Positions 12,969-26,400 of a stretch of 64,000 nucleotides of DNA are shown in pieces. Origin of the DNA: Dendrophyllia cribrosa (taxonomy: Eukaryota; Cnidaria; Anthozoa; Scleractinia; Dendrophylliidae); NCBI GenBank assembly GCA_024195265.1, contig JAJLRJ010000002.1:21598570-21662569 (forward strand), written 5' to 3'. The position numbers were made by a program, and so were the translations under genes. Each line of letters begins with the position of its first letter. Position 1 is the stretch's first letter. The notes under the pieces are model-generated. The model was given only the letters and a program-made list of their open reading frames with translations. It searched no databases and was not told the origin of the DNA.

Positions 12969-14464
12969 CTAAACAGACGACTCCGTTGTTCTCGAGTCTT
13001 CACTCCGTGGAGACATTAAATTGTGACGTTCACTCATAAACATCATTTCTAGAAGCATTTCTTCATCTTCCTCTACGACTGATAGAGTTCTGCATCTGTC
13101 TCGTAAAGAAGACAGCTTTTCGTTTAACTCAACAAAAGTGCCTCTTGATTTGTTCTTTCCGTCGACCCGTCTATAATCATTGTCTTCATCACTGGAATCG
13201 TCCACGTACCATTTCTCTTCTTTCTGAGGGCTAATGCTGTTAAACAGCATGTTAAACCCAAAGATCTCTTTAAACCTCTTCATTAAGAACTCCACAAGTT
13301 CAGGATCAGTTTCTGAATCTTTAACCGTTTCTCTATCCCCAAAAGCAGCGTTTATTATGGAAACAAACATGTTAAGAAGAATGAGTTCCATCAGAACACT
13401 GTAGGTGAAAAATAAGGCAGGACCGATGATTCGATCGACCTCTTGCAGGTCATGGAAGTAGGATGCACCCAGAAGGGCGTTCAGCATCGCTTGAAACGCC
13501 GATGGAAGAGAAATGAAGTCTTCTAAATGAGTACCGAACGATATGTGAGACAATAGCACGAACGGGAGAAACCAAAACAGGAATTGCACCATGAAGAGTA
13601 AAATTTCCTCGCGCATGTTAGAAAATGTCTGATTGAGAAGTTTGATGTGGTTGTTGTACCGCAAAAGGTGCAAGAACTTGATCGTTGTGAGGAATACAAC
13701 AAACGCTATCATATACGTATCAATTTCGTTCCACGTTAGCAGCGTAGAGAAGCTGACGAAAACAAAGGGATTCTCGCTCAGATCTTTTATAGTTTCGTTA
13801 ATGCTCGCCATCTTGACAAAGTACAGAGCGATGGACACTAACGCAAACAGGACTTGAAACAGATCAACGAGATTCCAGAATTTACTGAAAAATGCCAGTC
13901 TTTGGTGATACAACCGTTTGATAACTTTGTAAAGGAAAAATAGAATAACCAAACAAATGATAAGCTCGGCTGCCAATGCCACATTACCAAGCTCCCCCAG
14001 GTACCTGTATACCCGTATGGTATCAATCCTACGGAATGTTATTACTCCCCCGGTCGGCACCGCCTCGGCCAATAGGCTAATGACACTAAAAAGGTTGACC
14101 TGCGCGTTATAAACAGTTAGCTCTACGAAAATTCCGCGTGAGCGACGATCAAGCCATTTGTGGAGCGCCAGTTCCGAAATTACCTCTCGCGCCTTAGAAA
14201 TGTAGTAGCCAAGCTCTGCCACATACCCTCCCCCTGGGTACCAGGTTGTGGTGCCCCACATGGGAACGCCTTTGAGATCGGTAGCCGTGTAATAACGCCA
14301 AGGCCTGGGGCATAACTCATGCGATATGTTTTCTGCTGGTATATCTGGAGAAACTGGTATCCATTCAGGTTGATAAATGTTTGTATCTTCGTCGTCTACT
14401 GTGTAGAGCCCGTAGCAATCATTGGCTAAGTATTTGATTAACGGAATGTCATAGCTGCAAGAAT
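12969..14464 (-). CDS. Polycystin last exon: extracellular domain and TM7-11 channel
   Basis: Terminal exon (acceptor TTTTTTACAG|AT; stop TAG at 12969-12971), about 497 residues. It starts in the polycystin extracellular domain: SCSYDIP, CPRPWRYYTATDLKG, then the family signature RGIFVELTVYNAQVNLFSV. Five membrane segments follow, including ELIICLVILFFLYKVIKRL, FWNLVDLFQVLFALVSIALYF and FMVQFLFWFLPFVLLSHISF. The pore-loop region LNALLGASYFHDL and last helix LMELILLNMFVSIINAAFG come next. The residues after Leu-Gly are Ala-Ser rather than the Asp of polycystin-2 filters, as in the polycystin-1 branch. The tail is acidic, with a possible short coiled coil (ELNEKLSSLRDRCRTL). Confidence 0.95.
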
Positions 14465-17400
14465 CTGTAAAAAAAATATATGTGATTAATCACAAGTCAA
14501 TGGGTTGGGGCTTCACCAAGCTATTTCTGGTACGGTTATAGTTGTTTTTTATAAACTTCAAACTGGAAAATGACAATGAAATCTTCATTGAAATGAAAAC
14601 CCATGCTAGTCTTGTAGCAGAATTCCCACTACCCTCCCCAGATAGAATCGGAGCTCTGGCAAAGATATATACAGCTATTTCAATTAACGTTGTCAGATGA
14701 AAGCTTAAAGACAAGACCTCAAGGTAGTATGGGTTAGGGTTAATAGCCATTGCATAAAAATCCCATACAACCTTGCGGTCTTGGCTTTTCGCCTTTTTCA
14801 TCCGACAACGTTAATTGAAATAGCTGTATACACCTAATTGCAGAAACTTCACAGAGGATAAAAGAAGAGAAATTGTTAAGAAATATATAGCTATTTCATT
14901 TATTCCTAAGAGAATAATTGATTCATTTATGTGATAGAAATTCGTTTGGAAAAAATATCTGTTAAAAGATCATGTGTGCTAAATAATCAGCCTCTGCGAA
15001 TAAAGCAGTTTTCAATTGACTGTCGAAAGTAATTACATAATTGCTTTGGTTTTGCATTGCTACGCTTTGTGATTGGCTAAAAAATCTCGCGCCACTTTCT
15101 CAACCAATCAGAAGTAAAACCAAAACTAATCGTGACTTGCTCGCACGCGTTTTCCCGCGCTTGGCGCCGGCAACGTATACTTGCTTCGAGCTCTGATTGG
15201 TTCATTGGATTGTTTATGACTGTTGTGATTGGTCAGAGTAATAACTTTGGTTTTGGTTTTACGACACTCAATTGAAAACTGCTCTATCATAAAAGCACTT
15301 AATTCCTATTTGTTTTTTTTTTTTGTATTTTCTATGACAACGTTTCTGCAATTAGGTGTATAAAGCGGTTTTCAATTAAGTGTAGTAAAGCTAAAACCAA
15401 AGTTATTACTCAGTAATTACTTTGACCAATCACAACAGACGCAGACAAATCCACTGAACCAACCAGAACTCGTAGCAAATACATGTAGCCGGCGCCAAGC
15501 GCGGGAAAACGCGTGTAAGCAAGTCGCGATTGTTTTTTTGTTTTACCTCTGATTGGTCGAGAAAGTGGCGCGAGATTTTTTTAGCCAATCACGAAGCGTA
15601 GCAATACAAAACCAAAGTAATCACTTAATTACTTTCAACACTCAATTAAAAAAAGCGCTCTAGATATTCCTGGAGTAGATAACAATCAAGCGACAAAACT
15701 CACGAAAAACATAAAGGGGCTATGTCACCTATTTTTAGTATCACTTTGAAAAACCCAAAAACATATTTGTTAACAAATACTCTACCAGTGCACAGAAACT
15801 AGTATTCGTTATCTTTGGCTGCGGATGGTCAGGATGGAAATGGATTGCAACTTGAAAAAATTGGCCAATTTTTTCACGTTCCTCCCAAGTGTCGTGGAAA
15901 AATCGCAGAAAAATGTATTATGGTTTGTTCCGTCCTTGAATAAATCACTTGGTATTTTCTTCTTGGTGTTCTAAGAACAATGTTACAACTATGTGATGTA
16001 TTTTGATCAAAACACAGCAGAATCTGCGTGACAATGCTTCTTTAATGCTGCTTGAATGTTTTAGTTACTCCTGTAATTACCGAAACTTTGGGAAGCGCGA
16101 TTTAGTGTCTGTTCAGTCAACTTTTGAAATCAGTTGCCTTGCAGGCACATCACTATTAAGGTCTGTACAAACGAACGCAGCATGTTGGCACAACATTACC
16201 CAACATTGTTGGGTGATGTTGTGTCAACATGTTGGCCGAGAGTGTTCAATTGATCGCAACATGTTGAGCAGTGTTGCGTCAAAACTTATACCGCAAGGGG
16301 TCTGGGAACGATATTTACCCAAAAGCCTTTCAATTTGTCCTCATTCGCGGCTGACACGGCCTTCCTCTTTCCATTTGTTAGCATGTTCTCAACGAGCTCT
16401 TCGCTTTCCGCCGTCTTGCCTGAGAAACCAGACGTCGTTTCGCAAACGCCACCAGACGCAAAACGACGTCTGTAGTTCTCAGGCTACCCGCCATCTTGTT
16501 TGTTATGTTTCGCATGACAGAGCATTCAGTGCACACGAGCAAGCCCAACAATGTTGCGCAAACTGTGCAAACCGTGCAAACGAAAGAAATGTTGGTAGAT
16601 GTTGGGCGAAAAGTTTGACCGATTTCAAACTTCACGCAACATGTGCCAACATCATGCAACATTGCCAAACATGGTGTACAAACGATCACAACATGTTGCG
16701 CCCAACATGTTGTGCCAACATGTTGCGTTCGTTTGCACGGGCCTTTACAGTAATGTGCAAAAGTAATGTAAACATACTTCGCCGAAATTATGGATGGACA
16801 TCCCGTCATTACAGACAGGAGTTGTCAAGTTGAATTCTCCGGGAACACGACTGACTCAAAATAACTCCCGCTTTTGCAGACTTTCTCTATTACAAAACCA
16901 AGTCGTGGTCCGGAGAGTGTCCGTTATATCAGGAGTTAAATTTTAGCGAGTGTCTATAATAGATTCGCGGAGATCTGCAGCAATGTTTCACATAACTTGT
17001 TTGAGATGTCCGCTTTACTTGAATCGAAACAATAAAATTAACGTTCCGTGAGTGAATGAAGCTCCGTTAATCCGTTATAGCGGGAAGTCAGGAATAGCAT
17101 CCACGATAGGGGTATGTTGGTAATAGGGGTATGTTGGTAATAGGGGTATGTTGGTAATAGGGGGGTGTTGGTAATAGGGGTATGTTGGTAATAGGAGAAT
17201 GTTCGTAATGGTGGGGTGTTCGTTTTTGTTATGACGGCGGGTTGTAATTGTGGTTATTTCATTTACCGCGTGGCACTAAATTTTTGCGGGTTCCCGCAAT
17301 TATTTTCGAAAAAATTTACTCAACAGTCGAAATATAGACAAAAATCACCTTTTACACGTCATATAAAATTATGTTACTGTAGTCCCCATTTTCTTAGAAC

Positions 17401-20400
17401 GTCTCATTTGGGTTCAGAATTGTAATAGTGACATTAACTAATGTGTTTTATATCTGCATGTTGTTTCACCTGTATTTCGATTGCATGAACTCAAAAAAAA
17501 ACGAAAATCAGTTGTACTTCCAATTCCCAGCAAGAAAAAAGACAATGTTTCGTTATCGCAAAAATTAGTTCCCGCAAACACAAAAAATCACCCATCCACA
17601 AAATTGAACTCACGCAAGAATTTAGTGGCAAATGGTAGTAGGGTGTCAGTAATAGCGAGGTTTCGCTAGACGAGAGTTTAATGTATTTAAAAAACACTTT
17701 GACTTTTATATTGTTGCAATTTGCTTCGGATCTTACCGCTCTTAATCCTGAGCTGTCTGATCCGTGCCATGCCAACAAGAGCTGAACACCTATCAATCAT
17801 CAGTCCATCTTCTGACGCGGAAGGCGCCTTGCCGTTATACCATGGACCCACGAAAATGGTAGGTATGAAAGAATTCATAGCCCAGAACCACACTTCCGAA
17901 TATGTTTGAGCCTAAAGGGAAGGAATTGGAATGGGTCGATTAGAAGCCCACTATCGAAACATAATTTCAATAAAACGCTCGCACTCCAAATGTCAGTTCT
18001 CTTAAACCTCAACTGAATATCACAAAGAAGCGCAAAACGATATTGAAATGCCTTACACCGACTATTTTGATCATTCTTGAACTATATGATTCTGATGGAG
18101 ACGCTTGTTGTACCCGTGGTATATGAACTGAACCAAAACACCCAGTTTTCTCTTTACCATTACCGGTACCTACTCCCTGTTACTTTAGCAAGGAAGTCCT
18201 CCCTACTCTCCCTAAAGTTGAGGAGTCCAATGCGCTATGGTGAGTGGTTAGCGCGTCTGACGTTTTGAACCGTTGTAAACTAAGCCATCGTGTTATGAAA
18301 TCGAAGTATATGTGTGTACTGCATTCCCAGCTTCCCACTAGTCGGGACTCCTATCATTTAATATTCCATTTGCAATGTTGTGTTTTATATATAATAACTT
18401 ATTCACAGTATTAATAAAGGAATAGTTTGAAGAGCGCAGGTTAGTAATACATATAGGGTGTATTCCTCTTAGAGGCTTGCCAGTATGTTAGTTAGCGATA
18501 ATCCACGAAGGGCCTTAACAGTGATGAGGAGGACTTTTAAAACTTTTCATTGTTTGGCTCAAAGAATCTTTGGCTACTTTCTCAAACAGAGGTACAACAA
18601 TACCAATCGTGTTATGCTCGCATTGACATTTTTCTGCGCTTGGCGCCAGCCGTACTAAACACGTATTTGCTTCAAGTTTTCATTTATTCATTGTTGTCTG
18701 CATCTGTTGTGATTGGCCAAAACGTACAACGGTTTTGGTTTGCGACGTGCTTCACTGCAATATCTACTCTACAAACTATATATAAAAGGTGTAATTTGTG
18801 AATGAGAAACTGGCAAACGTCTTACCGATAACGAGAGTTGATTCTCCAAATGATTTGTCATCTCATATGCAATAGGATCACGGTGACCATACGCTACCAG
18901 CAGCAGAAGAAGAAGAAACATGGAGTACAACAGCACATCTGTCACGATTTGTGATGACTTCATCTCCTTCATCCTTTTCAGCTTTGCCTTTTTAAGATCC
19001 TTTGTCTGCAAAGGGTGACACTCGTCACCACAGGCATCACTGTTATCATCAAACTGTTGAAATTAAATCGTTGAATAGAATGAACGCCTTGTCCTTCAGT
19101 AGCCAGCGGGAGCAGCCCAATTCCAGAGAAGGACAGTGGGATAAGAAGGGACAGGAAGCGTGATACTGAGGTTTGGGGATCTTGAGTTTTTGATATCTGT
19201 TACCGTTTAGGGTTTCCTTTGGCAAGGAGCATCCCCGTTTCGTTATATTCAATTCAAAAGACCAACCCCTTATCCCCCTCTCTCCGGAAATTGTGGCCAA
19301 ATGAAAACTGACCTGTTTCAGGCGTTCAGATAGTGAGGAGCAAAGGAAAGGCTGTGTACCGCCTAGAAAAACGATATTGCGAGCGCGGTTGGAGAGGAAA
19401 ATAGGCCTTCCTCCACTTGCATTCTTCTCTTGCGTCGCTTCCCACTATCTAAGCGTTTGGAACACTGTCGATGGGAGCAAAGCTCGAGTAAAATTAATTG
19501 TATTCTTCCAAGAAAAAAATTATGAGGACTAATAGCCATTTTATTACTTTTACCATTTATATTAAATTTCAACTCAGCGTTCTTACCATTTCGGTGGAAT
19601 AACTTGCTTCTTTTTCGAGATCGTTCTTCGTGATATTTTTAAAAAATCGTTTGCGCTTTTCTTTGTATTCCATATGAAACTTTACGAAGAACGCAAGCAT
19701 CGCCGAAAAAATGGCAACCTTAATCGGTTGAGAGATGGCGGCATCTTGAAAGAAAGAGACAAAGAATGAAAGGAGCCATTGTTCAGATTTTTCTTTTCCC
19801 CATTGTATAGAGTACAACAGGGTAAAAAAGGCTGATGCCAACACAGAAACGAAACATAGAACCCAGGCCACGTAGTACAAGAAACGGTACAACTGTTTTT
19901 TCCAGTTGGAGCTGGGGTTTGTTGGTTGCATTTTCTTAAGGTCAAGGGTACTTTTAGTAGTTGTTAATCCTTCATTCGAAGAATAATCCTGAGAGTCTTC
20001 AGGTGACAAGAAGGTCGACAGACTGTTCGTGGAGATTGTATGTTCCACAGAAAGGTTTTTTAAAGACGATTTTCTACGTCTGAATCGTTGAGTAAAGGCG
20101 ATTGGTTTTGCCTTGGCCAGAGGACTTTTCTTTTTTTCCTCCTCCATGGCGGGCTCAGGCGTAGGTGCAGTCGTAGGCGCAGTCGTAGTCGCAGTCGTAG
20201 TCGCAGTCGTAGTCGCAGTCATCGTAGACGAAGTTTTACGAAACAGCTGAGTCATAGCCAGGTTGATTGGAAATATGATTAAACTGCTCTGGATTCCGAT
20301 CATGAGTTGGCGCACGCTTATCTTCAGCGGACCGAGATAGAAAACTGGAGAAGTATCTATCCGTCCGTCGTCGTAGAACATGGCGTTTGTGATCATGGTG

Positions 20401-23400
20401 CAGAACAGAAGAGACAAGCAACATGATGCACGCTGTACGCGGGAAAAGCTGCTTTGTGGTGGTTTCGCCGCTACTGAAATCCAAATATGCTCATCATAAA
20501 GGCCATCTGCACTGTTCGACAAAAACAAATGCTTGTAATTGGTTATTTCGTCGATACCTGCAACATATATTACTTTGTCTGTTTTCCCTTCCTCGCTTTC
20601 AACCGCCAGCAACTCTCCACACATGAAGCTCCACTTCTCGTCCCTCCAAGTGTCCCTTATGACCACGTGATCAAGATTCCACGAGGGACTGTCTCCTGAA
20701 TTATCATGCCATATATGGAGATATAACAGCTGGCCTAGCCAACTTGGAAGGTAAAGGGTGCAATTAACCACCGAACCTCTGTTGAATTTCACTTTAGTGA
20801 GCCTGCTCAGTGGAAGCACACCGCTGGACCCGTCTTCTCCAACAATAATCAAGGTCACGTTAGCCGTGGTGCCTGAGTTTTTTGCTTTACCGGTAGATAT
20901 TATGATTTCGTAGGAGTAAGGATTCCATGACTTTCCGACTACTATTACGCCCTCCTGTGATTAAAAGGAAAATAAAACGTAATTAAAAGGCGATAAAAAG
21001 AAAGACAGGCGTCGATGATGGCTCGTGCAGTGTTCATGGAAAATACAATTTACAACTTTTCTGCCAATATTCAAACCTGTTAGAACATGTTATACAGTCG
21101 ACACTTATTTTATTTACCGTCATTTCCTATTTTGACAATGAAATTTCTCGTTAGTCTCTACACATTCTTGTTTAATAGTGAGTTTCTCGACGTTTTTATC
21201 TTTGGGGGTTAATGCATTAAACTTTTCCTTTCGTTCTTTAGTTAATTACCGTGGTTGTAACTGTTGTCTCTGTAGAATTAATGAAATCCTCAAGTCTTAC
21301 CACTCATGATCAAAAGCTTCTAAACAGGTCTTATGGTTGTGTATCAGTAATCTGTTGAGTGCGATCGCCCGAGTGAGTTTAGTTCTACAGTTCCTGAGCG
21401 GAAGTCAAATTCAGACTTACCCTGGATTGTTGGATTTAATACCACTTTTGAACTTGGGCAGCCCTGACAGTGAAAGGCATTATAGAGCGTTTGCACGTGA
21501 CCTCAGGGCGGCCATATTGGTGTCCCAAAACAGTGAAATGGTGTCCTAAACGAATCCTATGGTACATTAGCTCTATGCTTATTGAAACATTTCCTATTGT
21601 TTTAGAACTCCAATATGGCCGCCGGTCACGTGAGCCCTTATGGTGCCTTCTTTTTTTATTAACATTTCAGTGGTTATTACCTGGGAATGACGATCCCGTA
21701 TATCAGCTCTCCGCGCCCATACAACGACCACGAGATAGAACAAGAATACGGCGATGATTGTAGCCAGCACAGCCATGTTGTTATGGATATCAGCAAAGGC
21801 CACCCATACCGCGTCAAAATCAATAGGGTTCGGTTTAACCAGCAGACCTCCGCCAAATGAAGTCAAATGCTTACAACGGCAGCTCATGGTTCGTGACATG
21901 GTACGCCGACGGCCGGTCTAGGAAACAAATAGAGGTTATTCAGCCAATGGTTATGTAATAAGGCTGGATCTACTCGTCCCAGCCGTCTCTCTTGGGTGAC
22001 AAGGCGGCGCGCGGGATGATGGGTAGGAGGTAGGAGGAGAGACTCTCCGTTTCCATTTCCTCCTTCCCATCAACCCCCGCGTCTTGCGATTCAAAGGAAT
22101 ACACATATCCGTTGTAAAAATGTAAATGTAAAAAAATGTAATTGTTGTTGGTAGACAAGTGCATAGCTATTTATCTAATTCACAGGCACGCCACTCAAAA
22201 TGAAAACAAATATTGAAAAATTGAACATAACATGTTAAAAATCCCAATTGACAGGAGGCAGAAAAGTTGGCTATTTTACAAGCGTGACCGAGGAGTTTTC
22301 CTTGGGTGTACCGTAAAACAACTGCAGTTTGTGGTTAAAGCGAGACTTGAACCCGGGACTACTGACAAGGACACGCTATCTCCTAGGTTGCAAGGTATCT
22401 TACGCGACACAATGTTTCGTGCGACTTTTATCGCAATTCATCACTGAAAGGCACCAGCTGTAGCTGTGCAGCAGGGACAAGACAACATGATCCGACTTAG
22501 AGATAAGCCTATTGTGTGGAAGGTGACTGTCTTTAAATGAGCAATGTCATGGGTAGTTTGACGTTTTAGGGTCAAAGCTAATCTCGTACCCAGGTCTCAC
22601 TCGTGCTTCTACTGCCTGACTGTCGGAGATCTGGGTACGAGATTAGGTCAAAGCTGCCCCAAATGTAACGTAAGTGACTACCCTTGTCATACACGAAATG
22701 TTTATGGAACACTGAAAGGGAGATATCAAGTGAATTTTCGAAAAAAGAATAAACCACAAGACAAGACACAAGGCTATAAACTTTAAAAAAGAAGGCCAAT
22801 TTTTTTTAAGTTCCAATCCATTTCCATCCTAACCATCTGCAGTCCAAGACACTTAATCTTTTTACTTTCAGAGCAATAATAGAATAATTGTAAACAAAGC
22901 TGGACCATTGGTTTGGGGTTTCCACTGTTATAAATATACATGTCTTTCCCAAGTTATACTATAGCTACAAATGGCGACATAAGCCGTTTCAGTGGCTTAC
23001 CCTACATCCTCCACTTGAAAACTGATTGGATGCAGGATTCCAATAACTGCAACCAATGCCCAGCTGCTCCAGTGTGTAGTTACTGTGTGTTGATTGATTA
23101 TAGCCTTGCTTATTTTGTACAAACATCCCATTCGACGGTTCGGTAGGAGGGGGGTCTTTGTACTGAATGCAGGACCGTTTGGACCTTCCCCCTCCCCCAC
23201 AGTCCCTCTTTTGTCGACTCTGCGGAGCGTCAGACGAATTTCCAGATGATACGTCATATTTTACACCAATGTAATACGTACCCACTTGCGTCAAATATGT
23301 GCTTGGTAGAAAAATGCTGAACGGATCCTCAGTACAGTTGCTTTTTTTAAAAGATGCCTCGATGGTAAATAAACAGCTCGAATAGTCGGGCAATTTTACT

Positions 23401-26400
23401 TGCATATCGTGCTCTAGGATCGTGGGTTTTTTGCCAAACTGTACTAAAATTGTCATTTCTTCTTGCTTTTCCAATGGCTTTACATAAAATTCAATTGCTC
23501 TGCCAGTCTCCTCGACTTCGAAAGTGTGATACTGTATGCTTGAATTGTCTGTTTGCTTGAAAAAGACATCCAGTATTTGTGCAGACGGAAGAGTAGCAAA
23601 AGGAATCTGGATGTCTATTTCCTCTGATAAATCGGTAATATTTATAAGCTGACGGGCCCCTCGTGCGTGTTTGACTTTGACATCTAAGATGGATGTGGTC
23701 ACTACATCGCTTGATTCATCCCAGGTGAATGGGTTTGTTGGAATGTACAAGAGCTGCAGAAAAGGAAATTACTTACATATAATATAAACCCCGGAGTACT
23801 TCCTAGTAATAGGTTAATGGGGATGTGCCGCTGGGTGGGGTCGTATTTTCACGACTGGATTGACTATAATGGGGTTGCATTTTCAACAGAGTCGCACATT
23901 TTCGGGATTTTGGAAGTAAGAAAATTCTGACATCTTTTTTTTTTGGCGGGGGGGGTAGTTTCATTTTAGTACGGATTTGGGGTATTAAAAACAGAAAGTG
24001 ACTACGGTAGGATCGCGAAGTTTACATTTTCACAAAAGTGACTAAGATCGGATCCATAATTAGCCACATAATAGACTAGCAGCTCTTTAAGTACCCCCTC
24101 CTCCCAACCCCCCGGGAATAATCTTGCCCTTTTTCAAAAGAAACTTATGCGTAATTGAAATGTTTCATCCGACGGGGGGGCCGAATATTTCGTCTTTCAA
24201 ATTTCAGCCTCAGTATGATACGATCTTTATTTCAAGTGAACACAAACTGTAACATAAAATAGCAAAACTTGCGGGAACGTATCTTTCAGTAGAAAAACAA
24301 ATCTACGCGTGTGATACATGGGGGAGGGGTGGGGAACGCTAATTAGAAAAGAGGCGGTTAATTATTATTTTTAGCTTTGGGGAGGGGGGGGGATAATTCG
24401 AAGGAGGGAGCTTATTTAAAACTGGGCTCTACTTCGAACATTTACGGTAAGTGCAAGGCGAGCTCTCTTTAACCGAGCCAGCCCGGTTAAGCAGGATCAT
24501 ATAAAGAGACCTCTGTATACTATATTAAAATTGTGTATACAGAGTCGTATACCTGAATATCCACCGCTTCGCCGCCAAAGAAAGCCTCAACCTCTGGAAA
24601 CTGTACACTAGCAGCTCCTGCCACTACTGGATTGACGTAGGCTCTATGGCCACTGGCCCGTCTGCAGGACAATATGGCCGACTTCGTCTGGATTTCAATG
24701 TCCTCTTGACCTAACAGTTGCTTGTTAAACACAGCTTCAGCGACCCTGTCAAAAGCCTCCATGTTTCTGTTAGCAATATGTCGACTCTGATGGAGAAAAA
24801 GTAAAACGAACACTGTCAAACGGTGTGTGAAGGAAACAGCCTTGGAGAATGCTTTTAAAAATTAAAAGTTTCCGCGCAATTAATATTATAAAAAAATTAA
24901 TTTTGCAGAAGATGTCCACCATTTTCAGCTTGGATACGTCACTTACTCTCCTAGGGGAAGACGACAATTCCATCAGTCTTCCCTCCTTGCACAAGGACTG
25001 AACTGAGAATAAACGTTTCTTCATGCAGCACAGTTGGCGTAATCAGTCAGTCTCCTGTTTAAGATCCTGGTAGTCAATCAAACTGGTAAAGTCGGCCTCC
25101 CGCGGCATCTCGAGTCTAAATATGGGTCCGATCAACGGTTCGATTTAACGCTAAACAGTGGTGGATCTAGGGAAAGGGTCCAGAACCTTTCTGTATCCGA
25201 AGAAGAGCAATATGGTTTCCGTTATTCAACATTTTCACGCCCCCTCTCCCCGCCCTTAAAGACTGAACCCGCCACTGTTTTACACCCTGGTTCAGATGTA
25301 CAGTTCAGATTTCATTTTTTCATGTAACATATTTAGCGATTTTATAGATCAAAAAAATGGAACCTTATTCCGATCGTCGTCTTGCGTTAGATGATTTCGC
25401 CTGAAGTCCGCGTTGTATGATGCTGACATCAAGATGTTGAACACGGCACTGACAAGGTTTACTGCTCCTTCCCGGACCACAGACACACCAACATCATCCA
25501 AGGATTTGTTAACCAGAAAAGTAATCATGTTGTCCAGTTTGTCAATTGCTATTATCTACAGAATTATAATCACAACCTATTAATGTAAATCATATATTAA
25601 GATAGACAACCAAATGTCGAGCTTCTCAGTTGCGTCTTATTTGCCAAATGTATGCAGCCATTGCGAAGGTTGAGCACGTGAACTTAGGTTTAGCAAGTGA
25701 TACTAAGGGGCTAAGGGGTCTTGGTGTAAATTTGGGTCAATTTTGTGTTGAAATAAAACGTCATAAATCGTATTGTAGGACCTGAACTTGGTGATTAAGT
25801 ACTGATCAAGGATTATTTCATATATTCACACACTTACTGACCAGAGAATGAGGATTTGAGGATTTTAACTGTCAATTGTCATTTTGGAAAGCAATCATTC
25901 CACATTGCAAGGCAATGAAGGAAACTTTACTACGACTGAGAATATTAAAAAGTGCGTCTGTAAGTACGAAGATGTCAAGTGTTATCAACCACAAACCAGG
26001 TCAGTGGCACTTTTTACCCCGGTAGCACCTCGGTAAAAATTAAAAAGACCTAAACTATAACCAACAAAGTGCTACTTTATGCCGTCAAATTACTAATAGT
26101 AATTCTCCCATAAAGAGTTCTTTTAGTTTTGTACCTGAGCGGTTGAGTTAACTTGCTGTTTGACTTCTCCCGCAGCCGCTATCATGCTTGCTACCTGATT
26201 GACATCTGACATAGTCGATGTCGGAATCCGACAGACCTTCTTGATGACAGTGTAACGTACCTGGAGAAAAGAACTTATTATGCATATCTTTTAACTGGAT
26301 TGCTTTGGCAGGTATTGAAGAGTGGCAGATCATAGGTGCAACGAAGAGAAGTAGGTGAATATGCAATTTTACATGAAAACACGATATACTTAAAGAAATC

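Noticed and set aside
16003..16833. Long plus-strand open frame (276 codons) and its minus-strand partner
   Set aside because: It runs through a MITE with repeated ACATGT words. Both strands are open because of the repeat composition, and no family resemblance or splice context was seen.
22310..22400. tRNA-like stretch on the minus strand with GGTTCAAGTCTC
   Set aside because: The B box is plausible but no convincing A box or arm pairing was found; left out of the feature list.
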